Origin: Lachnospiraceae bacterium UBA3804
Lineage (GTDB): Bacteria > Bacillota > Clostridia > Lachnospirales > Lachnospiraceae
Assembly (NCBI GenBank): GCA_002368665.1
Contig: DFEK01000005.1
Location: 243,037-307,036 of the forward strand
Reading direction: 5' to 3'
DNA: 64,000 bases
A model generated the notes under the pieces. It did no database searches and had not been told where the DNA came from. It saw only the letters and a program-made list of their open reading frames with translations. A program made the translations under genes and the position numbers. This document shows positions 23,738 through 31,212 of the stretch, in pieces (positions within the stretch are counted from its first letter, which is position 1; each line of letters begins with the position of its first letter).

Positions 23738-24897
23738 TATTCTTCATCTCCTTCCGCTTCGTCGGGCTTAAACGAAAGCATCCATACATCTAAAGGCGTT
23801 CCATCTTCATCCAAAGCTGTCTGGCCAGTTTTTTTAAGGTATAGATTTTCGCATCCGTATTCCTGGAGCATTTCCTTCGTTATCATACCCGTACGATCTG
23901 TATCCTGTTGCGTATCATTTACAGGAACAACAAGCCCGGCAGCAGCAAGACGGCCTTTGAGCCAACGCCCCATGATCAGTTCATCGCCGACAGCGCTGAA
24001 TTGTTTATTGCCGTCGCTTGTGGTATGGGCCTTAAACCAGTATCCATCATCGGTAATGATGAAGAATGGCTTATTCTTTTCCGGGTATCCATCTATGCGG
24101 GTTATTTCCTTTGCAACAGTAAGCTGTGTTTCATACCAGTCGCGGGATTTCCTTTTGCTTCTGGGAGCAGCATAGCAGACGTTTACGTTGGATTTTGTAA
24201 AGTGTTTGCCGTCATCCAGGTGTCTTTCTTCCGATGCAGGAACCTTAAGCGGAAGAAGGAAAGAAGCGTATGCTGTACATCTTTTGTAAAATTCCACATT
24301 TGAAGGGGGAACTTCTGTAACAAGTTCGATTCCAGAAAGTGCAGTGTTCTTTTCAAATATCAGCGGCATGTCTTTCACATCTTCGATATTTGCTGAGCAG
24401 TTCGGCATTTTCAGTTTTTCAATGAAATCAGAGATTTCCTTACATTCTGATGGATCGGTTGTTAGTGAAGAAATCTCATATTGTCGTCTATTTGCGGCTT
24501 CAAGCTTGATGACGCCGAGATTCGCCGAACCCATTATTGCAGCGAAGGGGATACCGTCTTTATAAAAACAGTATATTTTTCCATGATACTTGAAGGAGCG
24601 AACAATTCTTATTTCACCTATTCTGGATGCACGCCATTTCTTGTTGATTTTTATGGCGGTGTGGTAAGAACCTTCCGGCATTCCTTCTATATAATACATC
24701 CCAATGTTTAAGCATATCTGTTTAATATTGGAGTTGGAAATCAAGCTGTCTAATTCTTCCAGAGAAGCACGCGAAACATAGCCGACAGCGATTTCAACAT
24801 AATCAGCTTTGGCCAGCTGTTCCTTAAAACAATCTATTATTGTAAGCTGGTCATCGCTTGTTCCCAAAGGGAGTATATTTGAATAAAGCAGTTGCAT
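23737..24897 (-). CDS. NgoFVII/PLD-type restriction endonuclease
   Basis: A 386-residue protein. The N-terminal PLD-like half (residues about 1-165) carries the HxK motif in SFKYHGKIYCFYKDG followed by IMGSANL, the usual order of phospholipase-D-superfamily nucleases such as NgoFVII. The C-terminal part (about 200-386) probably recognises DNA and includes WFKAHTTSDGNKQFSAVGDE. Its start is about 10 bases from the HTH gene, and it abuts the Z1 gene. It is the likely DNA-cleaving component matched to the C5 methyltransferase. Confidence 0.85.
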   Translation of the reverse strand: MQLLYSNILPLGTSDDQLTIIDCFKEQLAKADYVEIAVGYVSRASLEELDSLISNSNIKQICLNIGMYYIEGMPEGSYHTAIKINKKWRASRIGEIRIVRSFKYHGKIYCFYKDGIPFAAIMGSANLGVIKLEAANRRQYEISSLTTDPSECKEISDFIEKLKMPNCSANIEDVKDMPLIFEKNTALSGIELVTEVPPSNVEFYKRCTAYASFLLPLKVPASEERHLDDGKHFTKSNVNVCYAAPRSKRKSRDWYETQLTVAKEITRIDGYPEKNKPFFIITDDGYWFKAHTTSDGNKQFSAVGDELIMGRWLKGRLAAAGLVVPVNDTQQDTDRTGMITKEMLQEYGCENLYLKKTGQTALDEDGTPLDVWMLSFKPDEAEGDEE

Positions 24898-24908
24898 TGC
24901 ATAGCCTC

Positions 24909-25112
24909 CTATTCGTCGATGGTTTCCATTATATCTTCAAGATGGACATTCAGAGATTCACATATCTTTAAAAGTACATCTGTGGTGACATTCTCGCATT
25001 TGCCTAACTTAGCGATAGATGCAGAACTTACCCCGGATGCCACTTTAAGATCGTGTTTGTTCATACCCTTGTCAATTAACAGTTTCCACAGTTTGTTGTA
25101 GCTGATTTTCAT
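24909..25112 (-). CDS. Small XRE-type HTH regulator
   Basis: A 67-residue protein that is essentially one Cro/CI-type helix-turn-helix (KHDLKVASGVSSASIAKLGK, then ENVTTDVLLKICESLNV). It lies between the NACHT gene (14 bases upstream) and the PLD nuclease gene (11 bases downstream) in one operon. It probably tunes expression of the nuclease genes and may be the operon's own controller. Confidence 0.88.
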   Translation of the reverse strand: MKISYNKLWKLLIDKGMNKHDLKVASGVSSASIAKLGKCENVTTDVLLKICESLNVHLEDIMETIDE

Positions 25113-25126
25113 AGTATTTGCCCTTC

Positions 25127-27523
25127 CTAATCATCAAATAAATCTTCGGATTCGTCTTCTTTTTGTACTGAATCAAGCAGTTCGGTGTAATACTTTTTGA
25201 GATTATTGTATTCTTCAACCAGCGGAAAATCCGGGTTCTTCATAAAGTCACGAAGGATCTTATATTTTCCGGGGTTGTGCCTCAGCTGATATATTTCTAT
25301 CTCGATAGTAATGCCAGTTTGATCCGGGGCTCCGAAAAATGAGGTGTATTGATAGGGTATGTCGTCTTCAAAAGTAATGGTTGTGTCGTCAAGTAGCTTT
25401 TCATCAATATCGTCAGGATTATGAAATCTGTCATAAACCTTTGAATCGAGGAAGTATTCATAAACGCGCACAGAGTTTCTGGTAGGAAGATCGTATATCT
25501 GTGAGGGCCATTCCAGCTCATCAAAATCGACCAGGGTTCCGAGTTGCTTTGAATCAACAATCTTTTTATAAATAAAGGACTGGGCTTCATTAAAATATGT
25601 TTCCCCTGTATCGCCTTCTTGATAGTATAAAACCGGGTACAACCCATCAAGAAATTCCCAATATTCTTCGGCATCTCCTACAGCAGAACACTTTTCCAGC
25701 AGATTGTGCAGATACGGAAGAAAAATATATCTTTCTACTTTCTCCGGTATCATGTCGTAAAGCATGTCGAAAGTCCTGTCGGTATATGAACGATGCTGCA
25801 TTTTCTCAAAGAAATTGCCTACGCGAATGAGTTTTGAGTCATAACCGGAAGCAAAATGTACTGCCGCAAAATACTCTTGGAAAGAACGATGTATAAAGTA
25901 ATACTTTTCGCCTTCGCGATACATGATGCAAAGATTATCTGTAAGATCCAAAAGGAAATCGCGAGGTGTTACACCGCATTTTTCGGCGTAGGTATCTTTA
26001 AGAACTTTCTTCATATAGGATGAGAAGGTGATATCACTGAATTCCAATTCCTCATCTTTATACGTCCGGGCACAGAATTCGGCGAAATATTTAGCGAATT
26101 CTTCCGGAGTCAGCTTAGTATGAAGGGGGCGCTTATAAGATCCCTTCGTTGCATCATGAAGTCTCGCCATTGTCTCATATGCTTTGGAATAGAATACATG
26201 CATTTTGGCGGGGACTTCTCCAAAAGAGGAATAAGTCATCAGCATGATGGTAAGCAGAAGAGGATTGCTGGCAAATTGATAGTGTGTGTTATACAGCTTC
26301 TGATCCAAGGCTTCCATAAAATTGCTTTTTGCGGTTATGTCCCAAAATTCAAGCTTGTCGATGAGCGTTAAAGCCTGAGGCTTTGTTAATGGCTCAATAT
26401 CATAAATCGAGAATTTGGAATAGGCAATAAAACTGTATATTGGTCTGGATGTAATAACAATCATATTGCCGGGATAAGATTTGATAAATGCTTCCAGGTC
26501 CGTGTCAAAAGATTCTCGTGCAGATGATTGGATTTCATCAAGACCATCCAGAAGAAGTACGAGTTCCTTCTCCTGCAGGCTGTTTATTACATCGGAGTGA
26601 GTGATTTTAGAATCGAAATCCTTTACAGACTTCCATATAAAATCTACGATTCCATTAGTATCTTCTTTATAGTCCTTAAGCGAGAGCAATAATGGAATGA
26701 AGTCAGTTGTGCCTTGCGATTGTGCGGATGATAAGAAAAGGTGGGTTAAAAACATTGATTTTCCAATACCGCCGATTCCTTCAATTATTATGTACTTGGA
26801 CTCTTTTTCAAGCTTGTCTATTGAAGCATCGTGGATGGTCTTCTCTTCTTTGGAATCTCTTGCACCTGTAATCTTATATTTTTTATAAGTAATGTCATTG
26901 CAGACATAAATATCATAAAAGGGATGGGGTTTCTCTGCATATAGGAGTGTCTTTTTGGTTGAATAATATGCAGATGCGGTATCAAGGTAGGATTGAAATG
27001 GGTGTGGGGCTTCCTCAGATTCCTGCGGCAATCCTTCGAGATATAATACACCGTCTTTTACCGTAGCAAGGTCTGGAGCAATGCCAGCCGGATCAATGAT
27101 GATAGGCGGTATGGAACCATTTTTTGAAGCACTCTTCGGAGTGCTTTTTTTGGTTGTGCCTGCGGCATCAGTAATGATGGATACAAACAGGTTGGCAAGC
27201 TGATCGCCAGCATTATGCGGGGTGATTTCCGGAAGAACATCAGAGAACTGTGTGCAGAGATTATCTACTGCAGCATCAGAAAACTGATAAATATAATCCG
27301 AAAAACTCATGGGTTCAATATATGCATTTATCTTTCTGGCAAGCCGAGTAATTTTCGCCTGACCATTATAAAAAGATTTGTAACTGCTTGGCTGATACTC
27401 ATCCAAAATATCCTGACCTTCTTCGGAGAGGATTGCTTCAAATACTGAACGAGTGAATGCGGCAGTATTTCCTCCGGCGCTGATAACAGATGCCAATCTA
27501 TGAATAAACTCTTTGAAATCCAT
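25127..27523 (-). CDS. NACHT-domain NTPase (bacterial NLR-like)
   Basis: A 798-residue signal-transduction NTPase. Residues about 1-200 form an unrecognised helical N-terminal domain, the usual place for an effector. The NACHT module follows: Walker A IEGIGGIGKSMFL (about 252-264), Walker B ELVLLLDGLDEIQ, and sensor MIVITSRP. A winged-helix-like and helical C-terminal region (about 450-798) would sense the trigger. ATG 27523 follows AAGAAGGACAAAGAG; a GTG at 27595 has no such support. It is the first gene of the HTH-PLD-Z1-Vsr operon. Bacterial NACHT proteins protect against phage, and this one lies inside a prophage. Confidence 0.87.
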   Translation of the reverse strand: MDFKEFIHRLASVISAGGNTAAFTRSVFEAILSEEGQDILDEYQPSSYKSFYNGQAKITRLARKINAYIEPMSFSDYIYQFSDAAVDNLCTQFSDVLPEITPHNAGDQLANLFVSIITDAAGTTKKSTPKSASKNGSIPPIIIDPAGIAPDLATVKDGVLYLEGLPQESEEAPHPFQSYLDTASAYYSTKKTLLYAEKPHPFYDIYVCNDITYKKYKITGARDSKEEKTIHDASIDKLEKESKYIIIEGIGGIGKSMFLTHLFLSSAQSQGTTDFIPLLLSLKDYKEDTNGIVDFIWKSVKDFDSKITHSDVINSLQEKELVLLLDGLDEIQSSARESFDTDLEAFIKSYPGNMIVITSRPIYSFIAYSKFSIYDIEPLTKPQALTLIDKLEFWDITAKSNFMEALDQKLYNTHYQFASNPLLLTIMLMTYSSFGEVPAKMHVFYSKAYETMARLHDATKGSYKRPLHTKLTPEEFAKYFAEFCARTYKDEELEFSDITFSSYMKKVLKDTYAEKCGVTPRDFLLDLTDNLCIMYREGEKYYFIHRSFQEYFAAVHFASGYDSKLIRVGNFFEKMQHRSYTDRTFDMLYDMIPEKVERYIFLPYLHNLLEKCSAVGDAEEYWEFLDGLYPVLYYQEGDTGETYFNEAQSFIYKKIVDSKQLGTLVDFDELEWPSQIYDLPTRNSVRVYEYFLDSKVYDRFHNPDDIDEKLLDDTTITFEDDIPYQYTSFFGAPDQTGITIEIEIYQLRHNPGKYKILRDFMKNPDFPLVEEYNNLKKYYTELLDSVQKEDESEDLFDD

Positions 27524-27859
27524 CTCTTTGTCCTTCTTTGCCAAACTTTGTCCTGCATTGTCTAAGCATATCCGCGAATAGCCATCCTTACCCACTCAAT
27601 TTATTAAGATTGAAGCAGGATTATAACAGGAGACTGTGCATCGGGTGATATGGCTATGTGTGTGGGGCATACATAACTATCATATCATAAATTTGCAGAT
27701 TTGACTACTGCAATTCTGGTAGAAAAATCTGCGATCGTAAAATCAGAATCCAGAATCCTAAATAAAAATTCATATCAGGCCACATGTGCGCAGTGAGGCA
27801 GGATACGACATACCACGGAAAAGCAGTTGCGATAAAGGCAGCTGACGGAACGTGGGTGT
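27524..27859. other. Intergenic stretch between the defence operon and early phage genes
   Basis: About 340 bases between divergent operons with no credible gene on either strand. On the minus strand a TATAAT box lies near 27631-27636 upstream of the NACHT gene, but I found no matching -35 box. Promoters for both directions are presumably here. Confidence 0.35.
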
Positions 27860-27970
27860 AAGTACCCTTGTTTTCCTGCGCTCTTTTTCAGCCGGTTCCG
27901 GGGTACTTCGGTCAAAAGTCCGTACCGGGTACCCTGCTCTCATTGCCTCCAGGCCAGCAAAGGAGGCAAT
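27860..27970 (+). promoter_or_regulatory. Leader with alternative stems and a hairpin over the ribosome binding site
   Basis: AAGTACCC (27860-27867) can pair with GGGTACTT (27901-27908); the latter's GGGTAC can also pair with GTACCC in 27929-27934. Next, ATTGCCTCC (27942-27950) and GGAGGCAAT (27962-27970) form a perfect 9-bp stem that buries the Shine-Dalgarno of the gene starting at 27972. This looks like translational control of the first phage-region gene. Confidence 0.6.
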
Positions 27971-27971
27971 T

Positions 27972-28541
27972 ATGAGAGTCAAGAAGACAAGGCAGGATCA
28001 GAGAGGCGTGTATCGTTATCCGGTGGATGTCCCAGACGGCAAGGGAGGTTACAGGAGAACCTATAACGTGATCAAGCCGGGAGAGGATGGCGTGACGGAG
28101 GTTCTGATCCAGGATCTGCACAGGATGGATGACAACGAGGTTACCAACAATGTAAAGAACGGTCATCCGAAGATGACGGCGGAGCAGAAGGCGGCGAAGA
28201 AGGAGTGGGAAGAAGCGCATCCGGGCGAGAAGTACCCGATGGACTGGAACCTTTCCTTAAATTATGAGTTCGACAAATGCGAAGACGGTGATGTCAGCAA
28301 AAGCAGTGTGCTGTCCGGCGCAAGCTATGATCCTTTTGCGGAGATGGAGGTTCCGGACGAGGTGCTGAAGCTTCGGGAGATCGCGGCGAATAAGATGACG
28401 GACCGTCAGAGGCAGGCGTATGAACTGATCGGTCTTGAGGAACGCACGATCACAGAGGCGGCGAAGATCATGGGCGTCAGCATCAAAGTGGCGAAGGTTC
28501 ATTACGACAAGGCCATCGACTGCATCAGAAAAAATTTTTAA
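27972..28541 (+). CDS. Sigma-70 region 4-like phage regulator
   Basis: A 189-residue protein. The C-terminal 60 residues match sigma region 4 (MTDRQRQAYELIGLEERTIT, EAAKIMGVSIKVAKVHYDKA). The N-terminal half is charged and lacks sigma region 2, so it is a regulator or ArpU-like factor rather than a complete sigma factor. ATG 27972 is chosen for its AGGAGG, which lies in a hairpin. It is the first gene of the early phage block and may control it. Confidence 0.75.
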   Translation: MRVKKTRQDQRGVYRYPVDVPDGKGGYRRTYNVIKPGEDGVTEVLIQDLHRMDDNEVTNNVKNGHPKMTAEQKAAKKEWEEAHPGEKYPMDWNLSLNYEFDKCEDGDVSKSSVLSGASYDPFAEMEVPDEVLKLREIAANKMTDRQRQAYELIGLEERTITEAAKIMGVSIKVAKVHYDKAIDCIRKNF

Positions 28542-28547
28542 AAGTTT

Positions 28548-28591
28548 TTTTCGGGGAGGGTAAAAATCCTCCCCTTTTCGTTGCCTGTGAC
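28548..28591 (+). repeat. Phage leader element, copy 1
   Basis: TTTTC, a stem GGGGAGG / CCTCCCC around GTAAAAAT, then TTTTCGTTGCCTGTGAC. Copy 2 is at 33205-33249. The two stems differ by a compensating base pair (G-C versus A-T). A second small hairpin (AGGAAG / CTTCCT) follows at 28597-28612. Confidence 0.75.
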
Positions 28592-28634
28592 ATGTAAGGA
28601 AGACGACTTCCTGAAGAAAGAGAGGTGAAGAACC

Positions 28635-28847
28635 ATGGCAATTAAACACAAGATTGTCATCAACGTCTCAGATCCCAACGGGCGCAAGGCGAACGTGCTG
28701 AGGGGCGCTGACGTGAAGCTTCCGGCAAGGCTCCTTAAGTTCCTGTTCGGAGATTTCACACAGGTGTATCTCTTATCGCCGGGGCAGACGGTGGAATCGG
28801 TAGACATCCGCGAAGTTGAGGAAGGAGGCAAAGCATGTCAAAGGTAA
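28635..28847 (+). CDS. Small phage protein of unknown function
   Basis: A 70-residue protein with strand-rich sequence (HKIVINVSDPNG, then VYLLSPGQTVESVDIREV) that suggests a small beta fold. GAGAGGTGAAG precedes the ATG. It follows the repeated two-hairpin leader element directly and overlaps the next gene by 13 bases, so it opens the replication gene operon. No family is recognised. Confidence 0.65.
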   Translation: MAIKHKIVINVSDPNGRKANVLRGADVKLPARLLKFLFGDFTQVYLLSPGQTVESVDIREVEEGGKACQR

Positions 28848-29239
28848 ACATCGCAAAGATCGCAAAGGATGTGGGTATCTGCAGCGAGAACCTGGTCAGC
28901 ATCTCTGAAAGCCTGATCAGTATTTCGGAGAAGGTGGCCACGGTGGCAAAGGTGATCGCAGAGATCGTATCCGAATTCCAGGGTGAGCCGGATAAGCCTG
29001 CGGTCGAGACAAAGCCGAAGAAGGCGGCACAGAAGCAGGTCGAAGCAAAGGAAGAAACGCCGGAGCCGGTGAAGGAATACACATTCACAGAGGTGAGGAC
29101 ATTTCTGGCTGACAAGTCCAGAGCCGGTCATACCGCAGAGGTGAAGAAGATACTTGCGGCGCACGGCGCGGACAAGCTGTCTGATCTGGACAAGGCCGAA
29201 TACGCTGCCGTCATGGCGGAAGCGGAGGTGCTGGAGTAA
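28835..29239 (+). CDS. Phage protein with helical N-terminus and Ala/Lys-rich linker
   Basis: A 134-residue protein. Residues 1-45 form an amphipathic helix (SENLVSISESLISISEKVAT), followed by a low-complexity Lys/Pro/Glu linker. A C-terminal helical domain (YTFTEVRTFLADKSRAGHTA, then KILAAHGADKLSDL) resembles short modules sometimes labelled Rrp5-like in phages; that label says little. It overlaps both neighbours by a few bases within the early operon. Confidence 0.65.
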   Translation: MSKVNIAKIAKDVGICSENLVSISESLISISEKVATVAKVIAEIVSEFQGEPDKPAVETKPKKAAQKQVEAKEETPEPVKEYTFTEVRTFLADKSRAGHTAEVKKILAAHGADKLSDLDKAEYAAVMAEAEVLE

Positions 29240-30360
29240 TGGCAAAGCACGCATTTTTATCGGCATCATCGAGCCACAGATGGCTTGAATGCCCGCCTTC
29301 TGCAAAGTTGTGTTCAGAGCAGGAGGACAGGGCAAGTCCCTACGCTCAGCAGGGTACTGACTGCCACGAACTGTGCGCCTATCTGGTAGAGAAGTCCCTT
29401 GGCAGGGATGCGGAGGATCCGACGGAGAACCTTACCTATTACGATCAGGAAATGCAGGACTGCGCTGAGAGTTACCGGGACTATGTGACGGAACAGATCG
29501 AGGCGGCAAAGAAGCGCTGTCCGGATCCGCAGATCCTGATAGAGCAGAGGCTGGACTTTTCCAGATGGGTCGAGAACGGCTTCGGCACCGGCGACTGCGT
29601 GATCGTTGCGGATGAGGTTCTGCAGATCATCGATTACAAGCATGGTCTGGGCGTTCTGGTATCTGCGGAAAGAAATCCACAGATGATGTGCTACGCATTA
29701 GGCGCTCTGGAACTGTTCGATGGTCTGTATGACATCCGGGAGATCAGCATGACGATCTTCCAGCCGCGCCGGGAGAATGTCAGCACATTCACTATGACAA
29801 AGGAAGAACTGCTTGCATGGGCGGATGAAGTCCTGAAGCCTACGGCGGAATTGGCGTACGAAGGCAAGGGTGAGTTCAAAGCCGGGGATCACTGCCAGTT
29901 CTGCAAGGTGAAGGCGACCTGCAGGAAGCGGGCGGAGTACAATCTGGAACTTGCCAGATATGACTTCGAGATGCCGGCGACTCTGGAAGATACCGAGATC
30001 GCGGCTATCCTTCCGAGGATCGACAGCCTGACGGCATGGGCGGCTGACCTGAAGGAATACGCCCTGCAGCAGGCACTGTCCGGCACACACTATGAAGGAT
30101 TCAAGGTCGTGGAAGGCAGGTCGAACCGGAAATACAGTGATGAGGCAGCGGTCGCATCGGCAGCGGAGAACGCAGGATACGATCCTTATGAGAAGAAGCT
30201 ACTTGGCATCACGGCAATGACAGCCCTTATGGGCAAGAAGAAGTTTGAGGAAGTGCTTGGCTCTTATATCACGAAGCCTCAGGGCAAGCCGGCACTTGTG
30301 CCGGAATCGGATAAGAGGCCGGCGATCAATACAGCATATGAAGATTTCAGTGAAAATTAA
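29239..30360 (+). CDS. DUF2800 family protein (PD-(D/E)XK nuclease-like)
   Basis: A 373-residue phage protein. The start, FLSASSSHRWLECPPSAKLC, is typical of DUF2800, which belongs to the Cas4/AddB-like nuclease group. The active-site core is visible as DCVIVADEVLQIIDYKHGLG, and a cysteine cluster (CQFCKVKATC, about residues 218-227) suggests an iron-sulfur or zinc site. It is encoded beside a DUF2815 SSB-like gene and a DNA polymerase, so it likely works in phage recombination or end processing. Confidence 0.88.
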   Translation: MAKHAFLSASSSHRWLECPPSAKLCSEQEDRASPYAQQGTDCHELCAYLVEKSLGRDAEDPTENLTYYDQEMQDCAESYRDYVTEQIEAAKKRCPDPQILIEQRLDFSRWVENGFGTGDCVIVADEVLQIIDYKHGLGVLVSAERNPQMMCYALGALELFDGLYDIREISMTIFQPRRENVSTFTMTKEELLAWADEVLKPTAELAYEGKGEFKAGDHCQFCKVKATCRKRAEYNLELARYDFEMPATLEDTEIAAILPRIDSLTAWAADLKEYALQQALSGTHYEGFKVVEGRSNRKYSDEAAVASAAENAGYDPYEKKLLGITAMTALMGKKKFEEVLGSYITKPQGKPALVPESDKRPAINTAYEDFSEN

Positions 30361-30374
30361 GGAGGAAAATCACT

Positions 30375-30938
30375 ATGAGTAAGTTTGTTAATCCCACAAA
30401 GGTAATCACCGGAGTAAACACCAGATGGAGCTATGTCAACGCATGGGAGCCGAAGTCGATCAACGGCGGAGCGCCGAAGTATTCGGTATCCCTGATCATC
30501 CCGAAGTCTGACACCAAGACGATCGAGAAGATCCAGGCGGCCATTCAGGCGGCGTATGAGGAAGGACAGGGCAAGCTTAAGGGCAACGGCAAGTCCGTAC
30601 CTGCGCTCTCTGTACTGAAGACTCCGCTCCGTGACGGTGACGCAGAAAGACCGGATGATGAGGCGTATGCCGATTCCTATTTCGTAAACGCCAACAGCGG
30701 CACGGCTCCGGGCATCGTGGATGCGGACAGGAATCCGATCATTGACCGTTCCGAAGTATATTCCGGTGTGTATGGCAGGGCATCCATCAATTTCTACGCT
30801 TTCAACAGCAATGGGAATAAGGGTATCGCCTGCGGCCTGAATAACCTTCAGAAGATCCGTGACGGGGAGCCTCTTGGCGGCAAGACCAGGGCAGAGGATG
30901 ATTTCGCAACTGAGGATGATGACGATTTCCTGTCATGA
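30375..30938 (+). CDS. DUF2815 family protein (single-strand DNA-binding-like)
   Basis: A 187-residue protein. The N-terminal RWSYVNAWEPKSINGGAPKY and following SVSLIIPKSD are diagnostic for DUF2815, thought to be an OB-fold ssDNA-binding protein. The acidic C-terminus (EDDFATEDDDDFLS) is like the protein-interaction tail of SSB. GGAGG precedes the ATG. It pairs with DUF2800 in many Gram-positive phages, probably as a recombination or replication module. Confidence 0.88.
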   Translation: MSKFVNPTKVITGVNTRWSYVNAWEPKSINGGAPKYSVSLIIPKSDTKTIEKIQAAIQAAYEEGQGKLKGNGKSVPALSVLKTPLRDGDAERPDDEAYADSYFVNANSGTAPGIVDADRNPIIDRSEVYSGVYGRASINFYAFNSNGNKGIACGLNNLQKIRDGEPLGGKTRAEDDFATEDDDDFLS

Positions 30939-31008
30939 TCCGGGGAACTATAGGCAATGAATGAGTTTATGGGCGGTGGCGGAAGCTGCCGCCCGGAAAG
31001 GAAAAGAT

Positions 31009-31158
31009 ATGGACCAGACTGTTTATTCGCAGGTGCTTATCACCTGCACGACAATCAATGTGGTGATCATCATTTCAACGCTTACGATGTGGATCGGGAC
31101 GAAGATTCATGACTGGCGTGAGAAGAAAAAGAAGGAACAGGAAGAAAAGTCAGAGTAA
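31009..31158 (+). CDS. Small single-span membrane protein
   Basis: A 49-residue peptide from ATG 31009 (GGAAAGGAAAAG upstream); an in-frame ATG at 30961 would add 16 residues. One membrane helix (VLITCTTINVVIIISTLTMW) is followed by a strongly charged tail (WREKKKKEQEEKSE). It lies between the DUF2815 and polymerase genes. Its function is unknown; superinfection exclusion or membrane anchoring are possibilities only. Confidence 0.55.
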   Translation: MDQTVYSQVLITCTTINVVIIISTLTMWIGTKIHDWREKKKKEQEEKSE

Positions 31159-31212
31159 TGAGGGCGGGCATCGGCGGCATAAGCCGGTGCCTGTTTTCGG
31201 ATTGGAGGACAG

